64,000 nt of DNA. Source: DASZBX01 sp035943635. GTDB lineage: Bacteria > Actinomycetota > Actinomycetes > Streptomycetales > Catenulisporaceae. Position 1 is the first letter of the stretch. Every line of letters begins with the position of its first letter. This document shows, in pieces, positions 49,085 through 57,404 of the stretch. Below the pieces are notes generated by a model. That model did not search any database. It was given only the letters and a program-made list of their open reading frames with translations, and was not told the origin of the DNA. The stretch spans positions 1-64,000 of the forward strand of contig DASZBX010000014.1 in assembly GCA_035943635.1 (NCBI GenBank), written 5' to 3'. The position numbers were made by a program, and so were the translations under genes.

Positions 49085-50896
49085 CTACTTCGCGTACAGG
49101 GCGTCGATCTCGGCGCGTTCCTGCTCCATCACCACATGCCGCTTCAACTTCAGCGACGGCGTGATCTGGCCGCCCTCCACAGTCCACTCCGTCGGCAGCA
49201 CCTTGAACTTGCGGATCGACTCGGCCTTGGACACGGCCTTGTTCGCCCGGCCGACCGCCACCTCCACCTCGGCCAGGATCGCCGGGTCCGCGGCCAGCTG
49301 CTCCAGCGGCGTGGCCTTGTCCCGGCCCTGCTGCTCCAGCCAGAACGGCAGCGCGTCCGGATCCAGGGTGACCAGGGCCGCGATGAACGGCTGCTGGTCG
49401 CCGACCACCATCGACTGGGCGATCAGCGGATGGGCGTTGATCCGGTCCTCCAGCACGGCCGGGGCCACGTTCTTGCCGCCCGCGGTCACCAGCAGCTCCT
49501 TCTTGCGGCCGGTGATCGACAGGTAGCCGTCCTCGTCCAGGGCGCCGAGGTCGCCGGTGTGGAACCAGCCGTCGACGATCGCCTCCTTGGTGGCGGTCTC
49601 GTTGTTCCAGTAGCCGCCGAACACCTCCCCGCCCTTGACCAGGATCTCCCCGTCCTCGGCGATCCGGATCGAGGTCCCCGGGATCGGCGGGCCCACGGTG
49701 CCGGCCTTGGCGCCCGGATACGGGTTCACGGTCGCGGCCGCGGTGGTCTCGGTCAGGCCGTAGCCCTCGCTGATGAACAGGCCGATGCCGCGGTAGAAGT
49801 GGATCAGCCGCTCGCCCAGCGGGGCGCCGCCGGAGATCGCGTGGGTGGCCTGCCCGCCGAGCGCGGCGCGCAGCTTGGCGTAGACCAGGCGGTCGAAGAC
49901 CTTGTGCTTGAGGCCGAGCGTGGCCGGGACCTTCCCGGCCTCCCGGGCCCGGGACCAGGCCACCGCGGTGGCGGCCGCGGCGTCGAAGATCCGGCCCTTG
50001 CCGTCGGACTGGGCGCGCTGGCTGGAGGCGTTGTAGACCTTCTCGAACACCCGCGGCACGGCCAGGATGAACGTCGGCCGGAAGCTCGCGAACTCGGCCA
50101 CGATGTCCTTGGTGTCCGAGCTGTGGCCCAGCTTCGCCCGGGAGTAGACCGTGCCGATGTGGATGACCCGGGCGAACACGTGCGCCATCGGCAGGAACAG
50201 CAGGGTCGAGGCCTCCTCGGCCCGGAAGACCGTGGTCAGGTAGCCGACCACGTTGACCACCTCGGCGATCAGGTTCCCGTGGGTGAGCACGCAGCCCTTC
50301 GGGCGGCCGGTGGTGCCCGAGGTGTAGATGATCGTGGCGGTGGACTCGGCGCCCAGGGTGGCCCGGCGTTCGGCCAGCACCGCGTCCGGGACCTCGGATC
50401 CGGCCGCGGCCAGCACGGCCAGGGCGCCGGCCGGGTCCTCGGTGGTGTGCTCGATCTGCCACACCCGGCGCAGCACCGGCGCGCGGTCCCGGACCGACTC
50501 GACCAGGGCCGTGTTCGCCGCGGTCTCGGTGATCGCGGCCACCGCGCCGGAGTCGGCCAGGATCCAGGCGACCTGCTCGGCCGAGGAGGTCTCGTAGACC
50601 GGCACCGGGACCGCCCCGGCCTCCCAGGCCGCGAAGTCCAGCAGCGACCACTCGTACCGGGTCCGGGACATGATCGCGACCCGGTCGCCCGGCTCGATCC
50701 CGGCGGCGACCAGGCCCCGGGCCACCGCGGTCACCTCGTCCAGGAACTGCCGGGCGGTGACGTCCTGCCAGACCCCGTCCGCCTTGCGGCCGAACGAGAC
50801 GTGCCCGGGCGCCTCCTCGGCGTTGCGGTGGACGAAATCGGTGAGGTTCGCCTGGGCGGGAACCTCGTACAACGGTTCGACACTGAACTCGCGCAC
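49085..50896 (-). CDS. fadD: Long-chain acyl-CoA synthetase (FadD15-like)
   Basis: 603 residues. It activates fatty acids to acyl-CoA by an acyl-adenylate. The AMP-binding motif is IIYTSGTTGRPKGCVLTHGN, followed by EGYGLTETTAA, GWFHTGDLGALDEDGYLSIT and the hinge/catalytic Lys region GRKKELLVTAGGKNVAP. C-terminal ITPSLKLKRHVV is family-typical. The GTG at 50896 has GAGGAG 6 nt upstream. Its position beside pimB and the SRPBCC/ArsA-like genes mirrors fadD15 (Rv2187) in mycobacteria, from memory. It probably feeds glycolipid or phospholipid acylation. Confidence 0.92.
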   Translation of the reverse strand: MREFSVEPLYEVPAQANLTDFVHRNAEEAPGHVSFGRKADGVWQDVTARQFLDEVTAVARGLVAAGIEPGDRVAIMSRTRYEWSLLDFAAWEAGAVPVPVYETSSAEQVAWILADSGAVAAITETAANTALVESVRDRAPVLRRVWQIEHTTEDPAGALAVLAAAGSEVPDAVLAERRATLGAESTATIIYTSGTTGRPKGCVLTHGNLIAEVVNVVGYLTTVFRAEEASTLLFLPMAHVFARVIHIGTVYSRAKLGHSSDTKDIVAEFASFRPTFILAVPRVFEKVYNASSQRAQSDGKGRIFDAAAATAVAWSRAREAGKVPATLGLKHKVFDRLVYAKLRAALGGQATHAISGGAPLGERLIHFYRGIGLFISEGYGLTETTAAATVNPYPGAKAGTVGPPIPGTSIRIAEDGEILVKGGEVFGGYWNNETATKEAIVDGWFHTGDLGALDEDGYLSITGRKKELLVTAGGKNVAPAVLEDRINAHPLIAQSMVVGDQQPFIAALVTLDPDALPFWLEQQGRDKATPLEQLAADPAILAEVEVAVGRANKAVSKAESIRKFKVLPTEWTVEGGQITPSLKLKRHVVMEQERAEIDALYAK

Positions 50897-51119
50897 GCGC
50901 GACTCCTCGGAAGTCGGTCAGAAAAATTGCCTCATCGTTTCACGACGTCTGCGCCGACCGTACCGCTCATTACCGGCCAGTAGCCAGTGCCGTCGGCCAA
51001 CCGCAGTCCGGCTACACCGGGCAGCGGGGCGGGCGCGGTAGGCTGGGGCGACCGTCGGTTGCCGGCGGCAGGCTCATGCACTGGGCAGCAGCCGGTTCCA
51101 GGCGGGAGAGGCGAGGGCG

Positions 51120-51599
51120 ATGGCGGACCGCACCAGGGGCTCGATCGAGGTGGCCGCGCCGATGGCCAGGGTCATGGCGGTCATCGCCGACCTGCCCGCC
51201 TACCCGCAGTGGACCAGCGAGGTCAAGAAGGCCGAAGTGCTCAGCGTCGACCCGGACAGCGGGCTGCCGGCCCGGGTGCGGTTGTCCGTGGACGCCGGCG
51301 CGGTGCGCGACCAGCAGATCCTGGACTACTCGTTCGACGGCGACCGCGCGGTGCACTGGACCCTGGTCGAGGGCGAGATGCTGCGCTCGCTGGACGGCTC
51401 GTACGTGCTGGCCCCGGTGGCCGGGTCGCAGGAGCGCACCGCGGTCGAGTACACCCTCACCGTGGACTCCAAGATCCCGTTGTTCGGGATGATGAAGAAG
51501 AAGATGGAGAAAGTGATCATCGATCGGGCGCTGGCCGGACTGAAGAAGCGGGTCGAGACCTACCCGGACGCCGGCCCGGCCGCCGGGCTCGCGCGGTGA
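51120..51599 (+). CDS. SRPBCC (START-like) family protein
   Basis: 159 residues with a helix-grip fold for binding a hydrophobic ligand. It contains GSIEVAAPMARVMAVIADLP, the YPQWTSEVKKAEVL block, and a C-terminal amphipathic helix (FGMMKKKMEKVIIDRALAGL). The family is annotated as cyclase/dehydrase or polyketide cyclase, but a lipid-binding role is as likely. From memory it matches Rv2185c in position. The ATG at 51120 has GGGAGAGG upstream. Its stop overlaps the next start (GTGA), so it is coupled to the ArsA-like gene. Confidence 0.88.
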   Translation: MADRTRGSIEVAAPMARVMAVIADLPAYPQWTSEVKKAEVLSVDPDSGLPARVRLSVDAGAVRDQQILDYSFDGDRAVHWTLVEGEMLRSLDGSYVLAPVAGSQERTAVEYTLTVDSKIPLFGMMKKKMEKVIIDRALAGLKKRVETYPDAGPAAGLAR

Positions 51600-52897
51600 C
51601 CGACCCCGTGGCGGGCCCGCCCGCCTCCGCAGCGGCGGCCGCAGACCCCGCCCCGTCCGCGCCCCCGGCCCCGGCCCGGGTGACCCGGCTGGTGTTCTTC
51701 ACCGGCAAGGGCGGCAGCGGGGTGAGCACCCTGGCCGCGGCCACCGCCGCGCACGGCGCCCAGCGCGGCCTGCGCACCCTGCTGCTCTCGCTCGGCGCGC
51801 TGAGCGCGGACGGCGACGCGGACGACGTCTCGGTGATCTTCAACCACCCGATCGCCAGCGTGCCGACCCAGGTCGACGACCTGCTCTACGCCCAGCGGTT
51901 CGCCCCACAGCCGGCCTTCGAGGAGTGGTACGGCAAGCTCACCGCCCGGTTCCAGGGCATCGCCCAGACCATGGGGGTCACCGTCCCGGACGCCACCGAA
52001 CTGGTCGCCCCGCCCGGCGCGGCCGAGTTCCTGGTGCTCCAGGAGCTGACCGGCGCGGTCACCACCGGGTCCTGGGACCTGGTCGTGGTGGACGGCCCGA
52101 GCCTGGGCCCGGCGCTGAGGCTGCTGACCCTGCCGGTGAACGCGCAGACCTGGCTGCGCCGGGCCCGCCCGGTCGAGGGCCAGGCCGCCCGCGCGCTGCG
52201 CCCGATGCTGGCCTCGCTGGCCGGGCTGCCGGTGCCGCAGCAGAGCCTGGTCGAGATGACCGACGACGGCCTGGCCCGGTGCGCCGCCGCCCAGCAGCTG
52301 TTCGCCGACCCGCTCACCTCGATCCGGCTGGTGGCCACCCCGGACACGGTCGGGCTGACCCGGCTGCGCGCGGCCCGCACCGCGCTGTCGCTGTACGGGC
52401 TGCGGCTGGACGGGGTGATCCGCAACCGGCAGATCCTGGAGACCCGGGACAGCTGGTCGCGCGGCTGGGCCGCGGCCCAGCGGATCGCCTCCGAGCAGTT
52501 CGCCGAGGTGTTCGACCCGGTCCCGCAGTACGAGGTGCCCTACCGCCCGTGCGAACCGGTCGGCCTGGAGGAGCTCGCGGTGGTCGCCGCTGCGGCCTAC
52601 GGCGCGGCCGACGGCCTCGGCGCCCCGGCCGCCGCGCCCGTGCCCGAACTGGTCAAGGGCGAGGGCGAGTTCACCTTCAGCGTCCCGCTGCCGGCCGCCG
52701 ACCGGCGCAGCATGGGCCTGGTCCGGCGCGGGGACGAGCTGGTCCTGAGCGTCGGCCCGTACCGGCACGCGATCCTGCTGCCGCCGGTGCTGCGCCGCTG
52801 CCGGGTGGCCGGCGCGGTGCTCAAGAACGGCGCGCTGAACATCCGGTTCGTGCCCGACCCGGCCCAGTGGCCGGCCCCGGCCGGGTCCGGCGACTGA
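51596..52897 (+). CDS. ArsA/Get3-like P-loop protein with altered Walker A
   Basis: 433 residues. An Ala/Pro-rich N-terminus leads to an ArsA/Get3-type NTPase fold. The P-loop is GKGGSGVST (residues 37-45): the first 'signature' Lys is present, but the Walker A Lys of GKGGVGKT is Val. LVVVDGPSLGPALRLLTLP is the switch/Walker B area. The C-terminus (VRRGDELVLSVGPYRHAILL to the end) is the HSP20-like domain found at the end of ArsA-like proteins. From memory Rv2184c is the mycobacterial counterpart. It is translationally coupled to the SRPBCC gene. A lipid or protein targeting role is speculative. Confidence 0.85.
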   Translation: MTDPVAGPPASAAAAADPAPSAPPAPARVTRLVFFTGKGGSGVSTLAAATAAHGAQRGLRTLLLSLGALSADGDADDVSVIFNHPIASVPTQVDDLLYAQRFAPQPAFEEWYGKLTARFQGIAQTMGVTVPDATELVAPPGAAEFLVLQELTGAVTTGSWDLVVVDGPSLGPALRLLTLPVNAQTWLRRARPVEGQAARALRPMLASLAGLPVPQQSLVEMTDDGLARCAAAQQLFADPLTSIRLVATPDTVGLTRLRAARTALSLYGLRLDGVIRNRQILETRDSWSRGWAAAQRIASEQFAEVFDPVPQYEVPYRPCEPVGLEELAVVAAAAYGAADGLGAPAAAPVPELVKGEGEFTFSVPLPAADRRSMGLVRRGDELVLSVGPYRHAILLPPVLRRCRVAGAVLKNGALNIRFVPDPAQWPAPAGSGD

Positions 52898-52924
52898 CCC
52901 GGCGCACGCAGGAGAGGACCCGAA

Positions 52925-53488
52925 GTGACAGAGCAGAGCGAACCGGGCCGCACGGACCACGGCCCGCAGGACCCGGACGAGGCCGTCCGGATCGCGGACG
53001 CCGAGCCGGACGGTTTCCAGATCCCGGTGGAGGACCGGGCCGAGCCCGCGCCCGGCCCGGACCGGGCCGGGGACCAGGACCCGGAGCCGGCCGGCGGCCC
53101 GCGGACGCCCGGGGCGGCGCCCGGCGCCGGGCGCGCTTCGGTCGAGCCCCGGCCGGGCGAGTCAGAGGACTGGACGCGGGGCGACTCGGTGCGCGATGAT
53201 CCGGGTACCCTGGGCGAAGAGGTGCGCAAGCTCTGGGAGGTCGTGCACAACCATTTCGTCGACCCGGTGCTGCGCAACTATCCGGAAGCGGCCGGGCACC
53301 TGGGCAGCGCGGGTCTCGAGGTCGCCTCGGCGTTCCGGGCCCTGCTGCGGGCCGGGGAGCAGCGCTGGACCGGCAAGCCCCCGGCCGAGCGCGATGGCGG
53401 CGCCGGGCCCGATTGGGACGGACGGATAGTCATCGGCGAGGATGGTGGTGACACCGACGAGGACACTGCCGACCGGCCGAAGGATTAG
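52925..53488 (+). CDS. DUF5304-like hypothetical protein
   Basis: 187 residues. The first ~95 are acidic, Pro/Gly/Glu-rich and disordered. A short helical domain then contains LGEEVRKLWEVVHNHFVDPV, with AAGHLGSAGLEVASAFRALL following, and the tail is acidic. There is no membrane segment. The GTG at 52925 has GCAGGAGAGG upstream. I recall such proteins (DUF5304 in Streptomyces, Rv2183c in mycobacteria) downstream of the ArsA-like gene. It lies in one operon with the SRPBCC and ArsA-like genes and glk. Confidence 0.78.
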   Translation: MTEQSEPGRTDHGPQDPDEAVRIADAEPDGFQIPVEDRAEPAPGPDRAGDQDPEPAGGPRTPGAAPGAGRASVEPRPGESEDWTRGDSVRDDPGTLGEEVRKLWEVVHNHFVDPVLRNYPEAAGHLGSAGLEVASAFRALLRAGEQRWTGKPPAERDGGAGPDWDGRIVIGEDGGDTDEDTADRPKD

Positions 53489-53506
53489 CGGAAGACTGAG
53501 GGGAAC

Positions 53507-54451
53507 ATGGGACTGACTATTGGCGTCGACATCGGCGGCACGAAGATCTTGGCCGGGGTCGTCGCCGAGGACGGCACCGTCCTTGACCGGGTGAAGGTTC
53601 CGACCCCGAAGGAGCCGGAGCAGACCGCGGCGGCGATCGCCGAGGCGGTGCGCGCGGTGCGGGGGGACTACCCGGTGGAGGCGGTGGGCCTCGGCGCGGC
53701 CGGCTTCGTCAGCGCGGACCGGGCCACGGTGCTGTTCGCGCCGAACGTGGCCTGGGACCACGAGCCGCTCAAGGCCCGGATCGAGGCCCTGGTGCAGGAC
53801 CTGCCGGTGGTGGTGGAGAACGACGCGAACGCGGCCGCCTGGGGCGAGGCGAAGTTCGGCGCCGGCGCCGGGAAGCCGAACGTGGTGCTCTACACCGTGG
53901 GCACCGGGATCGGCGGCGGCATCGTGCTCAACGGCGAGCTGTACCGCGGGCACTTCGGCATCGGCGGCGAGTTCGGCCACTACCGGGTGGTCCCGGACGG
54001 CCGGCTGTGCGGCTGCGGCCTGCACGGCTGCATGGAGCAGTACGCCTCCGGCAGCGCGCTGACCCGGTTCGTCCGGGAGCGGGCGACCGAGGACCCGGCG
54101 GGCGCGCAGATACTGCTCTCGCTCGGCGACGGCACCCCCGGCGGGATCGTCGGCGCGCACATCACCGAGGCGGCCCGCAAGGGCGACCCGGCCGCGCTGG
54201 CCGGCTTCGCCGAGGTGGCCGGCTGGCTCGGCCAGTCGATGGCCGACCTCGGCTCGATCCTGGACCCGGAGGTGTTCGTGGTGGCCGGCGGCGTCTCGGA
54301 CGCCGGGGAGATCCTGACCGGCCCGACCCGGGACCGCTACCGCGCCTCGCTGGCCGGCGCGGGCAACCGCCCGTTCGCCGACGTGGTCACCGCCACCCTG
54401 GGCCCGGAGGCAGGCCTGATCGGCGCCGCGGACCTGGCCCGGCACATCTGA
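53507..54451 (+). CDS. glk: ROK-family glucokinase
   Basis: 314 residues. It phosphorylates glucose with ATP. The phosphate-binding loop GVDIGGTKILAG is at the N-terminus. VENDANAAAWGE holds the catalytic Asp, GTGIGGGIVLNG the ATP site, and CGCGLHGCMEQYASG the ROK zinc cluster. From memory it corresponds to GlkA of Streptomyces, which also takes part in carbon catabolite repression. The ATG at 53507 has GAGGGGA 4 nt upstream. Last gene of the operon starting at 51120, ending at a strong terminator. Confidence 0.93.
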   Translation: MGLTIGVDIGGTKILAGVVAEDGTVLDRVKVPTPKEPEQTAAAIAEAVRAVRGDYPVEAVGLGAAGFVSADRATVLFAPNVAWDHEPLKARIEALVQDLPVVVENDANAAAWGEAKFGAGAGKPNVVLYTVGTGIGGGIVLNGELYRGHFGIGGEFGHYRVVPDGRLCGCGLHGCMEQYASGSALTRFVRERATEDPAGAQILLSLGDGTPGGIVGAHITEAARKGDPAALAGFAEVAGWLGQSMADLGSILDPEVFVVAGGVSDAGEILTGPTRDRYRASLAGAGNRPFADVVTATLGPEAGLIGAADLARHI

Positions 54452-54477
54452 TCCGGTTGTAGCGCCGGCACGAGCAG

Positions 54478-54528
54478 GACAGCCCTCGCATCCCCCGCCT
54501 GAACCAGGCCGGGGACGCGAGGGCTGTC
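54478..54528 (+). terminator. Terminator after glk
   Basis: GACAGCCCTCGC pairs perfectly with GCGAGGGCTGTC, and further CCCC/GGGG pairing extends the stem inward. It lies 27 bp past the glk stop. A 228-bp stretch after it (54529-54756) shows no gene. Confidence 0.85.
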
Positions 54529-54756
54529 TGCGTCGTGGTGCTCTGCCGCTCGCCAGCGGGGGTGGGTTAGGCCGGACCGACATTCCTGCCGGGACGGCCG
54601 AAGCAGGCGGGATTCGGGCCCGCCGGGCGCCTGTCCGGCATCCGACGACGGGTCAGGCCGTGAAACTTTCACGCCTCCGCCCGGCAAAGCGGGTGAGCCC
54701 GCTCACTCCGAGCGGGCCCGCACCGGCGGCCGTGACCGCGCGTCAGGCGGGCGCGG

Positions 54757-55389
54757 TCAGACGACAGCGCCGTAGGTCGGGTCCTCGGGGTCCTCGTCGT
54801 CCGGGCCGCCGCGGTGGTCCTTGAGCCGGCTGACCAGATACAGGAAGCCGCCGACCGCGCCGGCCGCGGCCAGCACCGAGGCCCAGGCCGGCATGTCCCA
54901 CTGCAGCAGGGTCGCGGCCATCAGGTACAGCGGACCGCCGAGGCCGGCCAGCCAGGCCAGCTTCGCGCCCGCGGTCATCTCCGGCAGCGGCGGCGGGGGC
55001 TCCGGGACGAAGCCCTCCTCGTCCGGGTCGGCCGGTTCCGGCCACGATCGCGGCCCGGCCCCGGCCCGGCCGGTGCGGCCGAGCGCGTCGGCCCCGCCGG
55101 TGGTCCAGGTGACCGCGGAACGCCCGTCGGCCAGGCCCGAGCCGGGCGTGCGCTCCTCGTCCTGGGCGGTGTCCTGCGGCCAGTTCGCCGAGCGCACCAC
55201 GTGCCCCGGCCCGGTCGGCGGGTCGGTCAGGGTGGACAGCTCGAACTGCTCCTCCGCGCTGGGCGGGGCGTCCGGGCTGGCGTGGAAGGCGGCGACCAGG
55301 TCCGACCAGACCTGCTCGTCGATCACCGGGCCGCGGTCTCCGGACGGTTGCTCCCAGTCCCCGGGGCGGTCCATGTCACCGGTGCTCAC
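54757..55389 (-). CDS. Conserved actinobacterial membrane protein
   Basis: 210 residues. The first ~135 are acidic and disordered, ending EGFVPEPPPPLPEMTAGAKL. Two membrane helices (LAWLAGLGGPLYLMAATLLQ and ASVLAAAGAVGGFLYLVSRL) are followed by an acidic tail ending YGAVV. I recall Streptomyces proteins with the same PPPPLP-two-helix-GAVV plan, function unknown. The GTG at 55389 overlaps the upstream esterase stop (GTGA), so they are coupled. Confidence 0.78.
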   Translation of the reverse strand: MSTGDMDRPGDWEQPSGDRGPVIDEQVWSDLVAAFHASPDAPPSAEEQFELSTLTDPPTGPGHVVRSANWPQDTAQDEERTPGSGLADGRSAVTWTTGGADALGRTGRAGAGPRSWPEPADPDEEGFVPEPPPPLPEMTAGAKLAWLAGLGGPLYLMAATLLQWDMPAWASVLAAAGAVGGFLYLVSRLKDHRGGPDDEDPEDPTYGAVV

Positions 55390-56180
55390 GCGCCTGCCTC
55401 CTGCCCGGTCGCCAGTACGAGCCGGCGCACGAACGCCACCGACCCCTCGAAGATTCTATCCGCATCGTGGTCGAGCGTCGCCACGTGGTAACTGTCCGGC
55501 AGCAGGACCTCGGCCGTGTCCTTCGACGCGATCCGGGCCAGCACCAGGGCGCTGTTGCTGGGGTGCACCACGTGGTCCTGCGGGGAGCGGAACAGCAGCA
55601 CCGGCTGGTGCACCCGGCCCAGGTCGCCCTGCACCAGCTTCCACAGCCGGGCCAGCGACTTGGCGGCCTTCAGCGGCACCCGGTCGTACCCGGTCTCCAC
55701 CGCGCCCGGCTTCTTGATGTCCGAGGCGATCCCCGGCACCGAGGCGGTCAGCTTGCCGACCAGCGGGATGGCCGCCTCCTTGGCGTTGTTGCGCTTGACC
55801 GAGGGGTTGACCAGGACCAGGCCGGCGATCTGCGGGCCGTGCAGCTCGGCCAGCCGCAGGGCCAGCCCGCCGCCCATCGACAGGCCCATCACGAACACCT
55901 GGTCGCACTCGGCGGCCAGCTCGGCCAGGGACTGCTCCAGCGCGGCCAGCCAGTCCGGCCAGCCGGTCTCCTGCAGGTCCTGCCAGCGGGTGCCGTGCCC
56001 GGGCAGCAGCGGCAGCGAGACCCGGTAGCCGGCCCGCACGAGCGCCTCGGCCCAGGGCCGCATGGACTGGGGGGAGCCGGTGAAACCGTGGCACAGCAGC
56101 ACGCCCACGTTCGCGTGCTCGCCGCCGGGATGGTGGAAGGGTTCCGCCCCCGGGGCCAGTGCGCTCAATGTCTCAGTCAC
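55386..56180 (-). CDS. Alpha/beta hydrolase (carboxylesterase/lipase type)
   Basis: 264 residues. VGVLLCHGFTGSPQSM forms the oxyanion region, and FVMGLSMGGGLALRLAE holds the nucleophile Ser. RSPQDHVVHPSNS carries the acid Asp and SYHVATLDHDADRI the catalytic His. The pattern resembles EstC/Est30-type carboxylesterases and monoacylglycerol lipases. No signal peptide. The ATG is at 56180. Together with plsC (divergent) it may belong to lipid turnover. Translationally coupled to the downstream membrane protein. Confidence 0.88.
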   Translation of the reverse strand: MTETLSALAPGAEPFHHPGGEHANVGVLLCHGFTGSPQSMRPWAEALVRAGYRVSLPLLPGHGTRWQDLQETGWPDWLAALEQSLAELAAECDQVFVMGLSMGGGLALRLAELHGPQIAGLVLVNPSVKRNNAKEAAIPLVGKLTASVPGIASDIKKPGAVETGYDRVPLKAAKSLARLWKLVQGDLGRVHQPVLLFRSPQDHVVHPSNSALVLARIASKDTAEVLLPDSYHVATLDHDADRIFEGSVAFVRRLVLATGQEAGA

Positions 56181-56333
56181 CGTCTTCGCTCCTTCAACCC
56201 AGGTACCCGGTTGCCCATCCGATCCGCCACAGCCAGTGCAACACAGATCCGCTCTCGCATAGTCCCACGCCTTGCGCGGCTCCGTATAGCCAACGGACGC
56301 GACGGGATTACGGGGATTTCGCGCATTGGACTC

Positions 56334-56548
56334 TAGACGAGTCGTTCCGAGTTCTGGCGCCTGGGCCGAGTCGCCGGGTGGTGTGTCGACCTGCCGGGTG
56401 GGTGTGCACGGCGAAACGGCTCAGCGGCGGTGGCTGGGCGTGCGCCGCGGCCGACCGCATACTCTGTCGTCTGCGGTTGGTCGCGGCGTGCGGCCGGGCG
56501 CCGCCGATCAGCTGTTTCGCCGCGCCAGAATTCGGAACGACTCGTCTA
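56334..56548 (+). repeat. Inverted-repeat element, copy E (full length, 215 bp)
   Basis: Best-resolved copy. 27-bp terminal arms 56334-56360 and 56522-56548 start TAGACGAGTCGTTCC. A left spacer (56361-56409) precedes 53-bp internal arms 56410-56462 and 56469-56521 with a 6-nt loop. Flanks read GACTC on both sides (GACTC|TA...TA|GACTC), a possible 5-bp target duplication. The right end is only 11 bp from the plsC ATG. Non-coding. Confidence 0.93.
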
Positions 56549-56552
56549 GACT
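56547..56552 (+). promoter_or_regulatory. -10 box for leaderless plsC at element junction
   Basis: TAGACT: TA from the element's end and GACT from the flank. It is followed by 7 nt and then the plsC ATG, leaderless spacing. No ribosome binding site exists before plsC, which supports this reading. Confidence 0.55.
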
Positions 56553-56559
56553 CTGGCTC

Positions 56560-57294
56560 ATGCTCTACGGCATCTTGAAGACCACAGTGCTCGGCCCGGC
56601 CCTGCGGGTGATGTTCCGGCCCAGCGACGAGGGGGTGCAGAACTTCCCCGAGGACGGCCCCGTGCTGCTCGTCGCCAACCACCAGTCGTTCTCTGATTCC
56701 ATCTTCATGCCGCTGGTCACCCCGCGGCCGGTGAAGTTCCTGGCCAAGGCCGAGTACTTCGACCAGCCCGGGTTCAAGGGCCGGCTGTCGGCCGGGTTCT
56801 TCCGCGGGGTCGGCTCGATCCCGATCGACCGGTCCGGGGCCAAGGCGGCCGAGGCGGCCCTGAACACCGCGCTGCGGCTGCTGGAGGCGGGCGAGGTGGT
56901 CGGGATGTACCCCGAGGGCACCCGGTCCCCGGACGGGCGGCTGTACAAGGGCCGGACCGGGGTGGGCCGGATCGCGCTGGCCGCGCGCTGCCCGGTCGTG
57001 CCGGTGGCGATATTCGGCACCAGCCAGGTGCAGCCGACCGGCAAGATGCTGCCGCGGGTGCACAAGGTGGACGTGCGCTTCGGCAAGCCGCTGGACTTCA
57101 CCCGGTTCACCGGCCCGGACGGCGCGCTGTGGTCGGCCCTGGACGGCACCGACGCCCAGCACCTGGTGCTGCGGGCCGTCACCGACGAGATCATGTACAC
57201 GCTCATGACGATGACCGGCCAGGAGTACACCGACTCCTACGCGCCCTCCAAGGGCAGCAAGCGCGCAGCCGCCGCCGTGGCCGCGGCCGAGTGA
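56560..57294 (+). CDS. plsC: 1-acyl-glycerol-3-phosphate acyltransferase
   Basis: 244 residues. It makes phosphatidate from lysophosphatidate and acyl-CoA/ACP at the membrane. Motif I is ANHQSFSDS (an H-x4-D variant of NHxSxxD), motif II GVGSIPIDRSG, motif III YPEGTRSPDGRLYKGRTG and motif IV VPVAIFGT. The C-terminus is Ala/Lys-rich. The ATG at 56560 is the only initiator before homology. The repeat element ends 11 bp upstream, so its 5' signals were created or replaced by that insertion. From memory Rv2182c occupies the equivalent place in mycobacteria. Confidence 0.92.
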   Translation: MLYGILKTTVLGPALRVMFRPSDEGVQNFPEDGPVLLVANHQSFSDSIFMPLVTPRPVKFLAKAEYFDQPGFKGRLSAGFFRGVGSIPIDRSGAKAAEAALNTALRLLEAGEVVGMYPEGTRSPDGRLYKGRTGVGRIALAARCPVVPVAIFGTSQVQPTGKMLPRVHKVDVRFGKPLDFTRFTGPDGALWSALDGTDAQHLVLRAVTDEIMYTLMTMTGQEYTDSYAPSKGSKRAAAAVAAAE

Positions 57295-57404
57295 ACGACG
57301 CGGCCCGCGACGGCGGCCACGACGGCAGCGGCGCTCACCGGCGCGCCCGCCGGCTGCGCCGCTGACCACCGGTTCCGGGCCCTCTTCCGGCAGAACTCCG
57401 CGGT

